Source of the DNA: Lottia gigantea
Lineage: Eukaryota > Mollusca > Gastropoda > Lottiidae
Assembly (NCBI RefSeq): GCF_000327385.1
Contig: NW_008707225.1
Coordinates: forward strand, 1,468,350 to 1,532,349
Length of the DNA stretch: 64,000 nucleotides
Direction of reading: 5' to 3'
Part shown: one piece after another, positions 54,801 through 64,000 of the stretch
Layout: each line of letters begins with the position of its first letter
Position numbering within the stretch: the first letter of the stretch is position 1
Translations under genes and position numbers: made by a program
Notes under the pieces: model-generated
The model's input: the letters and a program-made list of their open reading frames with translations, nothing else
What the model was told of the DNA's origin: nothing
Databases searched by the model: none

Positions 54801-57800
54801 ATTAGTTTGTTGGATGTGTTGCATTTCCGAAATGTCAATAAAAAAATTAAAAAAGAAAATGAAATATATCATACCTTTTGACAAGTGGTTTCATGAAGTT
54901 GTATATATTTCCATAGATATATCTGACCCAATATAATTTTGTCTATACCACTATATCTCTTAATGTCAGTAAATAAACTTAGAGCTTCTTCTAAATATTT
55001 TTCACTTGATCTGTAAATAAACATAACAGGTTAGGCAGATTTGACAGTCTTGTGTTTTAATAAAAAGAAATTCTGCAGAACTTTTTCCCCTCCAGTTACC
55101 TATTGGACATGTCAAAACTCCTGCAGTAGAAAACAAGTGCTATGAAACCCTTTGAAACATTTAGCTTTATTGGATACAGGACTGGTATCTAGGACTATGC
55201 CTCAGCCATTTTGGCCCTGTAATAGTATTCTGTGAAGAGAACTAAAACAACTAGTAGGAGGTGTTTTCATCATTAAATGATGACGAAAAACATTAAGCAT
55301 ACCAATACCTTTTACATGTGATGTCCGAGGGCCATGTTGTATTTGCTAGTAATATGAGATAGAAAGCTTTATCACAGTTACTTGTAGAGACTTCCACTAA
55401 TTTCTTTAAAACATAATATTCTACCATACTACATTTCTTTCTGTAAATAAACAACAGAATTAACAGACTGCTTGATGTGGAGGTTTGGCATCTGGTGGTC
55501 AGTCAAAAATCAGAGGCCAGATAAAAGTAACAAATTCCAGACCACACTACACGTACTTCAAGCAAGATACAAGAAATCTGTTTATCTGGGGTTAACAGCT
55601 TAACACATACACAAAATCTCCCCAAAGAAGAAAAAACTTTAGAATAAAACTTACTTTTGTAGTAATTGTAACTCATGTTTCAGTACAGTTACCATAATAT
55701 CATCTTTTATCTTGAATGGATCTACACTTATACATCTTATATCACTAAAATATATCAGAACAAAAAAAAACATTCAGCTTGGACTCTGCTTCTGGAGAAA
55801 ACCAGCTGTGAATACTTTTTTTTTCATTGTCTAAGAGTGAAATAGAGAATCAAATTATCCCACAAATTTTGATAAATGGTAACATGGCTATTACAATATT
55901 TTTCAAATAGATATTTTTTCGTCTAAAAAATATTTGTTTTTGAGTCACAGCAATCACTCATTAATACTCAATATATTAATAAACAAGGGTGACTCAACTG
56001 GAATGAGGTCAGGTGTTACTTAACATGTAATATTAAGATGATAATTTATTTACCAGTGCTATAAACTATTCAGAATTTAGTGTTTATGCCTGAAAATATC
56101 CTTGCATGTTCCGCCAGTTAACTTACAGTGTATAATATTTTAGTTGACCAGAGTCAATAGCTGCTAGTTTAATTTGTAACCAACGTTTAACTAATGATAC
56201 CATATGTTTACTATCAACTACACATAATCCTTTTATAATATTCTCTATAGCTTTCTTCCATTCATTATATTTTCTATAATATTCACTTAAATTCTCAAAT
56301 ACCTGCCATAAATGTATCTGTAATATAAAAACAGGCACTGGGAAACTACAGTAAACCTAATTCTAAAGCTACGTGCAGAGACTAAATAAAGTATATTATT
56401 CAACAGTATTACAGGCCACAATACAGGGAGAAATATCTAATTCTGTTAAAGTATCTTATGAAAGAGAAGTATATCTAACATACTGTACCTCTTCTGCTCT
56501 AGATTGTATGACTTTATTAACATCAGTAGAGTAAGCTAATAATAATTGAGAACTTAACTCAGTAAAATATATGTCATACTGTTCTAATTGTTCATTATAA
56601 CATAATAAACCTAACTTTTCCAGTATAATACCTATATAATAGAAAAATATTTCATTAATTTAAAGTATGATACAAAAATTATTCCAGTCTGATATCATTT
56701 TGTAGGTTGGAGGTGTTTGCATCGCTAAAAGTATCCAGTAGTTTGGATGGGACAATAAACAGTGTCCTGTATGCTGTAGCTTATGCACATTTAAATACCC
56801 ACAAATCTTAGAAAAATAAAGACTGATTTCACTGTCCTGAGAAAATTGTACTCATTACAAACAGCTCAATGATGTCTTCAGTAGCCTAAAACATATTCTA
56901 GTTATCTCTACCATTATAGCATTATCTTACCATAGGTCTTCTGGAATGATGATAGTGATTTATCTGATAATGATTTGGAGAGTAAGATGTCACCCTGACA
57001 AGTAAGCTTTACTTTCTCAATAATTTCTCTTCTATCATCACCTAGAAAACAAAGCAAATATTTATTGATCCTGGGTCTAACATCTTGACTTGGATCTTCC
57101 TTGGATAGTTAGTACCAATTTAAGGCTTGGTTGAATGAAAAATGTGGAAGGACTCAAATCCACATGTTGACTAAGATTAGAACCCTCAAACAAATGGAAT
57201 GCAACCAAACAAATGAATTTGATTTACAATGTACAATCCAGGTAAGTATTATTTATCGGTGACAGGTATATTTCACTTACATAAACTAGAAGGTAAAGAT
57301 AGTGGACCACAGCCATATAAGCCCTTCGGATGGTAAAAACGAAACATCCATTTTAAGTTTCATCAAAATCGGTTGAAAACTAAGAGAGTAATAGCATATT
57401 CAAGATTTTTGGGCAAGGGCAATAACTCTGCTTCTACGGTCGAAAATAGCTCAAATTCGATCTTCGTTTTATGAATATGTATACACATACCGAATTTCAT
57501 TTGATTTCATCAAAAAAATAGTTTTTAGAGTGTTTACGAGCAATTGATGTTGATAGAAGCACTTACTGTATAGAGGTTAAAGGGCGATAACCTCAAAACT
57601 GACGTAAGAGGCCTAAAAAAAATCTAGTTTTTAGAGCGTTTACAAGCAAATGTTGACGTACAGGCGGACCGACAGGGATAGAGAGATGTGGGCGTATTAA
57701 AAATGATTTCTCACTCAATGCTTGTGCACTAAATTCAATATTATACTAAACGTAATTTTTACTTACCTTCGCAAAGAACTAATACTTTCTGATAAAAAGA

Positions 57801-59419
57801 CATCTGACACTTAACTATTTCTATTAATATCTTTTCTGTTTGAACAATTCTTGGATCTGTTTTAGTCTTTGACTGTTGGTTAATATGTTTAAATTCATGT
57901 AATACTAATTCTTTCACTCTATCATAAAAAGTCACTAACTTACGCAATAAGTCAGTAGGTAAATTGGCATCCACAAATTTAGTTATTCTCATTTGTGTTT
58001 GACAAAATGCAAACAAATCTGTCCATATTTCTAAATGTTCTGTTTTATTTAAGTCTAGCTGTAGGGAGGTGTCTAATACTTCACCTAATTTGACCACATC
58101 AAAATTAGTATGGTTGTAAGGTATGGATAAATAATAAATAATACACAACATGTCCTTAAATTCTACTTGACACTGACTTAAATAACTATCACATTCTTGG
58201 AATAAGTCAAATCTTACAAATAATTTTAGAATTTGACTCTGTACTTTCAAGGTCTCACATGAACATTGAGTACAGTCTACATGCAAACTCACAAAAGTAT
58301 AAAATTCTAATAAAAATTCCAATGTACTCTGAATTTCCCTTTGTTTTTTCACAGAACACATTTGTTTAGCCTTCATAAGAGAACTGTAGCGTTCAATTGA
58401 TAGGGACAATTTGTTCATCATATCCACTATGATATTTGGTTTTAAAAGATGTATCTTTAAAGCTAGAACTCTCAATTTCATAGAAAAAGAAAAATCTGTG
58501 AAGTCGGTAGTTTTTTCTAGATCTCCTGCTATTTTCCATAATAAACCATAAGTATTCTGTATTATTGGAGAGATTTCCTTGATTCTATCAGTAACTATTT
58601 GTAATAAATAGTACATTTCTTCTCCTATTTCAAATAATCTCTGAACATGGCTCTGAAATGCATAGAAACAAATTGGTCCCTGAGTCAAAAGATTTCAAAT
58701 CAACAAAATCTAGCGTGAATAAGCATAATATAAGAATAATGAAAAGCAATGCATCTCAGTGCATATATACCAATGTTAATATAACTATACATATTAAATA
58801 ATAATATTGGGTATGTGGACTCCATAAAAATTATCAACACTTCACTGCTGCAACTTAAGAAACATCTAGATATACATTACGGGTATATAATATGATTGAA
58901 AATAAATAAAGAACAAACCTTCCATGGAATTTTAGCAAAAATATGATAAAGAAGTTGTTGAACTGATAATTCTTTAATCACATCACTAGCTACATGTATA
59001 TTTTCTCTATAAAACTGACAACACAATACAGTAGATAATATAACATCATCATTAACAATACCATCAAATACTATATCCTTTATACCATGTAAAAACTGAA
59101 CTGCAAAGATTACTTGTTGTTTGTTAATTATCCTTCCATTTTGGAACAATTCCTGAAAGGGCAACAGATAAGCTTATATCATAATAAGATATACAAATGA
59201 ATGGCAAGGTTAACTTTTTTATAATTACCCATTTATTCCTGGAAAGGCATTAGGTAATATAAAGACTCAAAATATATATGGGATGTTACAAGAAATAAGT
59301 AATTAGACTGTTAGACAGTACTGTAATGTTAAAATAAGAGGAATAGTCACCTGCAAATGAACTACAAAATCAATTATCTCCCTTGATTTTAACTTCTTCA
59401 AAATCCATTTTTCATCCAT
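39889..59419 (-). CDS. ESPL1: Separase (caspase-like protease that cleaves cohesin)
   Basis: Cleaves the cohesin kleisin to release sister chromatids at anaphase. Exons in coding order: 59351-59419, 58919-59152, 57767-58652, 56931-57041, 56489-56631, 56127-56317, 55655-55744, 55309-55440, 54875-55010, 54470-54715, 51156-51383, 50524-50743, 49944-50097, 47394-49447, 46847-47054, 46617-46780, 46267-46403, 44669-44793, ~42836-42951, 42505-42663, 42049-42228, 41541-41761, 41214-41297, 40622-40786, 39889-40093. About 2,220 aa (human 2,120). The N-terminal half is helical-repeat-like; exon 47394-49447 holds a disordered basic linker with repeated KRSTRK motifs and two ExxR sites; the C-terminal protease domain has SSQLLLTRL, QHLPWESLN, INPDDNLAST, catalytic His in IYCGHGDG, catalytic Cys in LLMGCSSGLL, CVVGNLWNVTDKEIDRF and APIVYGLPV. 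Phases agree except one ambiguous junction (46617/46403). Two introns are made of splice-junction repeats. Start: first ATG, MDEKWILKKL. Confidence 0.95.
41900..41997 (-). mobile_element. tRNA-derived SINE head
   Basis: Read on the minus strand, GCCGTGCTGGCTCAGTGAG gives a box A-like TGGCTCAGTGAG and, about 35 nt on, a box B-like CAGGGTTTAATTCCAGC. Spacing fits a tRNA gene, but stems are poor and it sits in a separase intron, so it is a SINE rather than a functional tRNA. Confidence 0.6.
43016..44668 (-). repeat. 33-bp tandem array of splice-donor copies filling a separase intron
   Basis: About 50 head-to-tail 33-bp units. On the gene strand each unit reads CCAGCCTTTAGTACAATACAG followed by gtaaatatatta, that is the last ~20 nt of the exon ending at 44669 plus the first ~13 nt of the intron. 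The real exon end reads ...ACACAACAG|gtaaat; several units (near 43356, 43524, 43720, 44012, 44510) keep exactly this CAACAG form. The array occupies ~1,650 of the 1,717 intron bases (42952-44668), leaving ~65 nt for the true acceptor. Confidence 0.95.
44893..46078 (-). mobile_element. Tandem-core repeat element, ~160-bp units (copy 2, inverted)
   Basis: Reverse orientation of the 12-kb element. It begins 'tacgcccacatgaaatgggaggcgtata', followed by a 'ggtcggtcagtcggtccgtc' segment, then core units (cacaattcttgac at 45003, 45150, 45311, 45451, so 147, 161 and 140 bp apart), a diverged middle, and the hairpin end 'gtgggcgtatattacctagcctggcaggctatctta'. It lies in the separase intron 44794-46266 and has no coding capacity. 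Confidence 0.75.
47440..47512 (-). other. Putative separase auto-cleavage sites (two EILR motifs)
   Basis: The linker encodes DIEILRG (motif codons 47498-47512) and, 20 residues later, VEILRS (47440-47454). Separase cuts after Arg in (D/E)xxR, and vertebrate separase cleaves itself at such sites (EIMR then G) in the equivalent linker before the protease domain. Confidence 0.6.
50300..50502 (+). mobile_element. AAAGGGACA-family fragment (copy 4)
   Basis: 'cttcacagctcaccatccaaatttgagcct', 'gaaagacataaatagaaa' and 'agatccaaatcaaccacctaaaatg' align in order with the 61.75-kb copy. Terminal repeats are not clear, so it is a truncated or old copy in a separase intron. Confidence 0.6.
51384..54445 (-). 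repeat. 39-bp tandem array of splice-acceptor copies filling a separase intron
   Basis: About 75-80 units, mostly 39 bp, occupy nearly all of the 3,086-bp intron 51384-54469. On the gene strand a unit reads aatattttgtattctag then CCATGTAAAGAAAGTAATTAGT. The genuine acceptor is tattttgtattttag then CCTTGTGAAGAATGTAATG, so each unit copies the intron 3' end plus ~20 nt of the exon starting at 51383 (15 of 18 exon bases match). Variants include a 'gctgtatgaacaaagtaatta' unit and a longer unit with 'tgtgaagaaagtaaagtaatag'. Long frames on both strands (13-residue repeats such as MARIQNITNYFLY) are by-products of the period being a multiple of three. Confidence 0.96.
57330..57690 (+). mobile_element. 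Diverged relative of the tandem-core element
   Basis: Shares 'gggcaataactct', 'gagtgtttacgagcaattg', a 'ggcggaccgacaggga' segment and a terminal 'gtgggcgtatt' with the 12-kb and 45-kb elements, in the same orientation as the 12-kb copy, but has only one or two poorly conserved core units. It lies in the separase intron 57042-57766. Confidence 0.55.
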
Positions 59420-59502
59420 CTTTATATCATATTATTGATATCATTAATCAGACTATAATAATAGAATAATACAAGTTGATCCTCAATATACTGGACATAA
59501 TA

Positions 59503-59512
59503 GCGCATGCGT
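59503..59512. promoter_or_regulatory. NRF1-like site upstream of separase
   Basis: GCGCATGCGT, 84 bp upstream of the separase ATG on the gene strand, close to the NRF1 consensus and the only such motif for kilobases on that side. Confidence 0.45.
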
Positions 59513-59760
59513 CTAAGCTAAATTTTCCAAATGTGAAAAGTATACATACGAAAGGTAGAAAATCGGTATGAATTTGAGACGTTTTGTTAGGACTTGTCAG
59601 GATTGTCCGGTAAGTGGGGAAGTATCTATGTTTGACCACAATGGTGCATTGGACAAGTAGAAAATTGTAAAAGGACGAAATCACAAGGTGTGTAAATTGA
59701 AACTCTGTTAGGGGGTAACCACTGGCAAAGCATGCCATCAGCCTCAGACTCAACAAGACA

Positions 59761-60100
59761 AGAGTTTGAGCTCACTCCGATCAGATTCGGAGATTAACTA
59801 CTCTCTGATTACACTGTTTTCTGAATTGAATTTTCGCAATCATTTCCATATGATATAGAAATATCAAATACAAAATACTATTGAGTCTTGGATTGCCTGT
59901 GGGTTGAGGTGAATTTTCTGGGAGAGAAGTGCCTATTTCAATTGTAAAATCACAGAACCTTATATTTCTATGGACCCGAAGACATTTTAAGGCAAGTGAA
60001 AGTTGAAAGTTCTATTTTAGTCAGAGAGTAGCCTGATCATAAAGACGGAAGTAGTTTGAAAGAAGACATGCTCGTGAGCGGAGTGTGATCTCAAACTTTT
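59761..60100. mobile_element. Foldback element with long imperfect inverted repeats
   Basis: 'agagtttgagctcactccg' (from 59761) pairs with 'cggagtgtgatctcaaactttt' (from 60079), and 'actactctctgatta' (~59797) pairs with 'tcagagagtag' (~60020). The arms are ~60-80 bp around a ~200-bp non-coding centre, typical of a MITE. Confidence 0.6.
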
Positions 60101-60639
60101 GGAATAAATACCTACAAACAATAACCATGATAATGTTACATTAAGCAATATATTATTAGGATAAAGTCAAAATTTCGTTTAAGGAAACCGCCAAAAGGAT
60201 GTTTACAAAACTCATTTCCGGCCTCTACCGGAAATAGTCAATTCGACCGATCTCTATTCAGGTACAGTCAATTCGACCAATCTCCATTCAGAAATAGTCA
60301 CTTCGTATTTTGTCTAAAGAGAAATAAAACTATCACAGATAAACTACAATTTTGAAGCAAGAGCAACGTTACCAATCCTCGTATGCAATATCATATATCT
60401 AAACTAATCGAATCTAATTATATTTACCTGGTAGCCTATACTTATATAACACTGTCTGCAAATTTTTTAATTAGATCATTCTAAGATTCCAGAAATGACC
60501 AAAAGAATACCATATATGTAACTCGTGACGCATCCAAGGATTTCCCCTGAAAAATGTATGGAACTATAGTCTACGCTTATTTTTTTTTTTTTACATAAGA
60601 AGTAACAATATGTTTCCATTCCAATTGTCCAATCATCAG

Positions 60640-61410
60640 AAATCAACCAGTAAAGGTAGATAGTCTAATGCTATCAGAAATCTATCTGCAAATTACCATC
60701 AAAAATCAAGAAATAGAGACAGATGGTGTAATGCTACCAATAAAAGTAGATGGTGCGGTACCACCAGAAATCATCCACTTAAGGTAGATGGTGTAATATC
60801 ATCATAAATCAACCAGAAAAGGTAGATTACCTAGTGCTCTCAGAAATCTACATGCACAATTATATGGTATGGTAACATCAGAAATCAACCAGAAAAGGTC
60901 GATAATCTAGTGCTATCAGAAATCTACATTCAAAATTATATGGTATGGTACCATCAGAAATCAACCAGTAAAGGTAGATACTGTAGATCTACCAGCAAAA
61001 TTATATGGCGTGGTATCTCCAGAAATCAACCAGTAAAGGTAGATAGTATGATACCATCAGAAATCAACAATAAAGGTTGATTGTGTAGTTCTATCAGAAA
61101 TCAAGCAATAGATGACTATCAGAAATCAACCATTAAAGGTATATGGTGTAGTATCATCAGAAATCAACCAGTAAATATAGACAGTGTGATACCATCTGAA
61201 ATCAACCAATGGAGGTAGATGTTGTAAATGTAGTACTATCAGAAAATAACCAGTAAAGGTAGAAAGTACTCTATCAGAAATCTACTAGCAAAATTAGATG
61301 GTGTGGTATCACCGGAGACCGGTAGATATTGTATTACCATAAAAAAATATTCAGATATGTAATACAATGAAACGCAAATGATAAAGGGATATAATGTAGT
61401 ACCACCAGAA
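60640..61410. repeat. Degenerate minisatellite
   Basis: Roughly 15 irregular units (about 35-60 bp) built on 'tatcagaaatcaaccagtaaaggtagat'. There is no coding potential and no constant period. Confidence 0.85.
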
Positions 61411-61752
61411 ATCAAATAATAATGTTATAAACTACAGGCTGTCTACAGCAATAAATTCATTATGTAGTCACAATCAAATGATATTTTGTAAACCATTAAA
61501 CGGAATAAAAACAAAGCAAATTATTTTTAAAGGTGGCGATTTGAGGATTTCATGTTAAATAACACAATGCTCATCAGGAATCCCCATTAAGTTGGTATGA
61601 TAAATGAAGGAAATTGGCGGTATGAGAATGGTGCAAAAGAAACGCCCTTTCTTATATACATGAGTCTGTACAATATCTTTGTAAGTAAAGTTGCTTACTC
61701 CAGAAGTACCAAACTTCATTTGAATTTTGTTCAGGTATAGATATAGACTTCT

Positions 61753-62388
61753 TTAAAGGGACATATGCGCCATCTTTTGACTCAGAAACGGGAATTTTTT
61801 AGCCAAGCCAATCAGTAATTTGTTCACAGTTCACCATCGAAATTTGAGCCTTCAGATCTACATGTGTCCGGAATTATCCGCGTTTGAAAATTAAAAAGAC
61901 GAGTCATCTTTTCTTGAGACAGTGCCATATATAGAAAAAATATCTATAGAAATAGGACAAGTTTGATATATTTTTGAAGAAATTATGCGATTTCTAGTAC
62001 TTCTGAAGACTATTTACATATTTGTCTTTTGTTTTTTGTGCAGATAGTCCATGTTAACATTGCCTGCAAGTTTCAGCTTTGTAGCTTTGTAACTTTTCAA
62101 GCAAAATATTTATTTAGATTTGAGCACTTCTTGTGCATTACATTGAAGACTGTATATAGCTACTTTGAAAAGTTACTGATTGTTTTTTTTAAGTCCTTGG
62201 GGTCTAATTAGTAGGAAAAGCGCAAAAGTTGAGCCAAATTAGTGTATTTGAAAAAGTTGGTTATTGGCCATATTTGCCTCTATGGCCAATATGCATGAAA
62301 AATGTCAAAAATTATTTTCTGTTCTACGGCAGATAATAATATTCAAGAATCAAATCAATCCCCGAAAATGGTCCATCTGTCCCTTTAG
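61753..62388 (+). mobile_element. AAAGGGACA-family MITE-like element (copy 5, longest)
   Basis: Ends 'aaagggacatatgcgccat' and 'atggtccatctgtcccttt' are imperfect terminal inverted repeats. The outer parts match the copies at 27.5, 36.9 and 50.3 kb; about 310 bp near 62018-62335 is absent from the shorter copies, so this copy either carries an insertion or is nearer full length. No transposase is seen. Confidence 0.7.
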
Positions 62389-62704
62389 GTTTTGTTAGCA
62401 TTAGATAACATAAAATCTATTTAAACATTTACTTGTTTGAAATGTATTAATGGAATAGCAAATTAAGTAAACACGCATTTCAATGACCGTTAGCAGAACA
62501 CAATTAGTATATTAATCATGGAATACTAGAACCCTATTGGAAATCGATATACGCTTCATTACTGTTTTGGCTATATCATTTGTTAGTAGCCCATCATTTA
62601 TTAGTATCTTCAGTCAGTTGATCTTGATAACCATCGACTTCATAACTTTACATAGTCATTATGGACATTTCTTGAGTGCAACAGGCCTACAATACTGTTA
62701 AAGG

Positions 62705-63856
62705 ATGAAGCCAGTTTTGAAAGAATTTATGTCAGAAACTACCTGCCATGGTTGGAAGTATGTTGGTGACAATAAATCATCAATTTACATTAGGTATGAA
62801 TCACATTTTGTATCATTTCACTGTAGAAATCTTATACAGTCGTATGTTTAAACGGTATTTTTATGTATTAATCTTCAATATATCGGTCAAAAACGTCCCA
62901 AGTTCGACGGGTAGTACCTCAGACTTTGGTAAACTGATTTCTCACAGATATACTTCAAGATGTTGTCCAACCCTGGATTGAGTGCAGTTTTCAGTATGAA
63001 CGCTTCGCACATGTCGACTGCGACTAATCCGATGAAATGTATTGAATAGACAATCAACTTTACCTCACCTTTAATTAAGGGAATGCCATTCACGTATTTT
63101 GGCCACAGAGAATTACCGTTGTTGTGCTGCTTGTTGACATGATTGAGTTTTATCTGGAAAATTTAGAGTATTTTTTGCTTTAACGGTCATGTCACATTCA
63201 TGTATTTAATTTAAAGGTGAATTATCATTCAATAAACATCTGAAATTGAATGCCAACGACTGGTCTTGCAAATAATGTACATGTTTAATTAGAGATTTCA
63301 TTTGTTTTTCAGAATGATATGGCTAGCTGTTGTACTTGCACTTCTAGGGGGTTTATCATATACTTTGATCAAAACTTACGTATCATACAAAGAGCACAGA
63401 TTTTTAACTGTAACCCGAACAGAGCGGAGGGAGGAGATACCGTTTCCAGGAATAACTTTATGTAACAGAGGGATGTATTCTAATTCATCTGGCTTTATTA
63501 CGGAAGAAATAGCTGAATATATCATGAAGTCCGCTCAGAATGGATACGATTGGTCCACACCTGATTCTAAAAAAATTGCAAACGTGTCGATTGCACAATT
63601 TCTAGAAGCAACAGCCTTCGATTGGCAAAAAATGATAAACTATTTAATGATTGGTTACAATCCCATACAAACTTCAACCTTGGAAACAATTGATACTGAA
63701 GAAGGCAGATGTTTAATTATAAACGGACCACAATATGTCTCAACAAACGGTCGATTGAAGTTACAGCAAATGGGTAGTGACAGGGGACTGACTTTAAGTT
63801 TGGTAACATTCCAAGATAATTATGTTCCAACAGTTGCAATGGATGCCGGATTTGAG
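62705..63856 (+). CDS. DEG/ENaC-family sodium channel subunit, N-terminal part
   Basis: Amiloride-sensitive-type trimeric cation channel subunit of the plasma membrane (degenerin, ASIC and FMRFamide-gated channels). Exon 1, 62705-62793, starts at an ATG with an in-frame TAA two codons upstream and encodes the short cytosolic N-terminus with the gating His-Gly pair (SETTCHGWKYVGDNKSS). Exon 2, 63313-63856, joins in phase to give transmembrane helix 1 (MIWLAVVLALLGGLSYTLI), the post-TM1 strand with FPGITLCNRG, an N-glycosylation site (NSS), and the start of the extracellular finger/palm region. The donor is GAG|gtatga. About 211 residues are present; the family is usually 450-650, so the remainder, including TM2 and the selectivity filter, lies to the right. 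Ligand or subtype cannot be told from this part. Confidence 0.92.
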
Positions 63857-64000
63857 GTATGATTACACTTCAATTCTTCACCCTATTAACTTTAAACTCT
63901 GGAGTCAAAATCTTCATTGAGATCCACTTACATTAGGGCCTAGTACTGTGGTGGTTGAGAAAGATGCATGTTGGGGCTAGTGGGGGAGTGGTGAGGGTGG
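63857..64000 (+). other. Start of the next DEG/ENaC intron
   Basis: Begins with the gtatga donor and runs to the window edge; G-rich toward the end. Nothing else is seen. Confidence 0.6.

Larger units (their letters stand above)
59420..62704. other. Intergenic region between separase and the DEG/ENaC gene
   Basis: Divergent promoter territory, mostly repeats: a long foldback (59761-60100), short direct repeats 'agtcaattcgacc' at ~60236-60310, a minisatellite (60640-61410) and an AAAGGGACA element (61753-62388). No gene is supported. Confidence 0.6.

Overview
This is AT-rich, intron-rich metazoan DNA. The gene set (Dcr-1-type Dicer, ALKBH6, a secreted fibrinogen-related protein, reticulon, separase, a DEG/ENaC channel) and interspersed elements with ~160-bp tandem cores point to a lophotrochozoan, most likely a mollusc. 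That placement is inference. Exons were read from the sequence using family similarity, GT/AG junctions and codon phase.

Layout, left to right. (1) 149-9322, minus strand: Dicer, 14 exons, lacking only the C-terminal dsRNA-binding exon(s) beyond the left edge; its helicase has lost ATPase residues. (2) 10708-13438, plus: ALKBH6, head-to-head with Dicer, with a 162-bp-core repeat element in its last intron. (3) 14418-18970, minus: a four-exon secreted protein of about 1,109 aa, with a long charged, repetitive and coiled-coil region followed by a fibrinogen-related domain. (4) 20811-37810, plus: reticulon, with a long-isoform first exon, three candidate 3n-length microexons, an internal alternative first exon and six reticulon-domain exons. 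(5) 39889-59419, minus: separase (ESPL1), about 25 exons and 2,220 aa, tail-to-tail with reticulon. (6) 62705-63856, plus: the first two exons of a DEG/ENaC channel running off the right edge.

The most unusual signal is inside separase. Two of its introns consist almost wholly of tandem copies of one of their own splice junctions. The intron at 42952-44668 is about 50 copies of a 33-bp unit equal to the last ~20 nt of the upstream exon plus the first ~13 nt of the intron, so it is an array of splice donors. The intron at 51384-54469 is about 75-80 copies of a 39-bp unit equal to the end of the intron plus the first ~20 nt of the downstream exon, so it is an array of splice acceptors. Both periods are multiples of three.

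The genes share no pathway: small-RNA biogenesis, 2-oxoglutarate oxygenase, secreted lectin-like protein, ER shaping, sister-chromatid separation, ion channel. Non-coding sequence is rich in small foldback elements, a recurrent family with AAAGGGACA termini, tandem-core elements and minisatellites.
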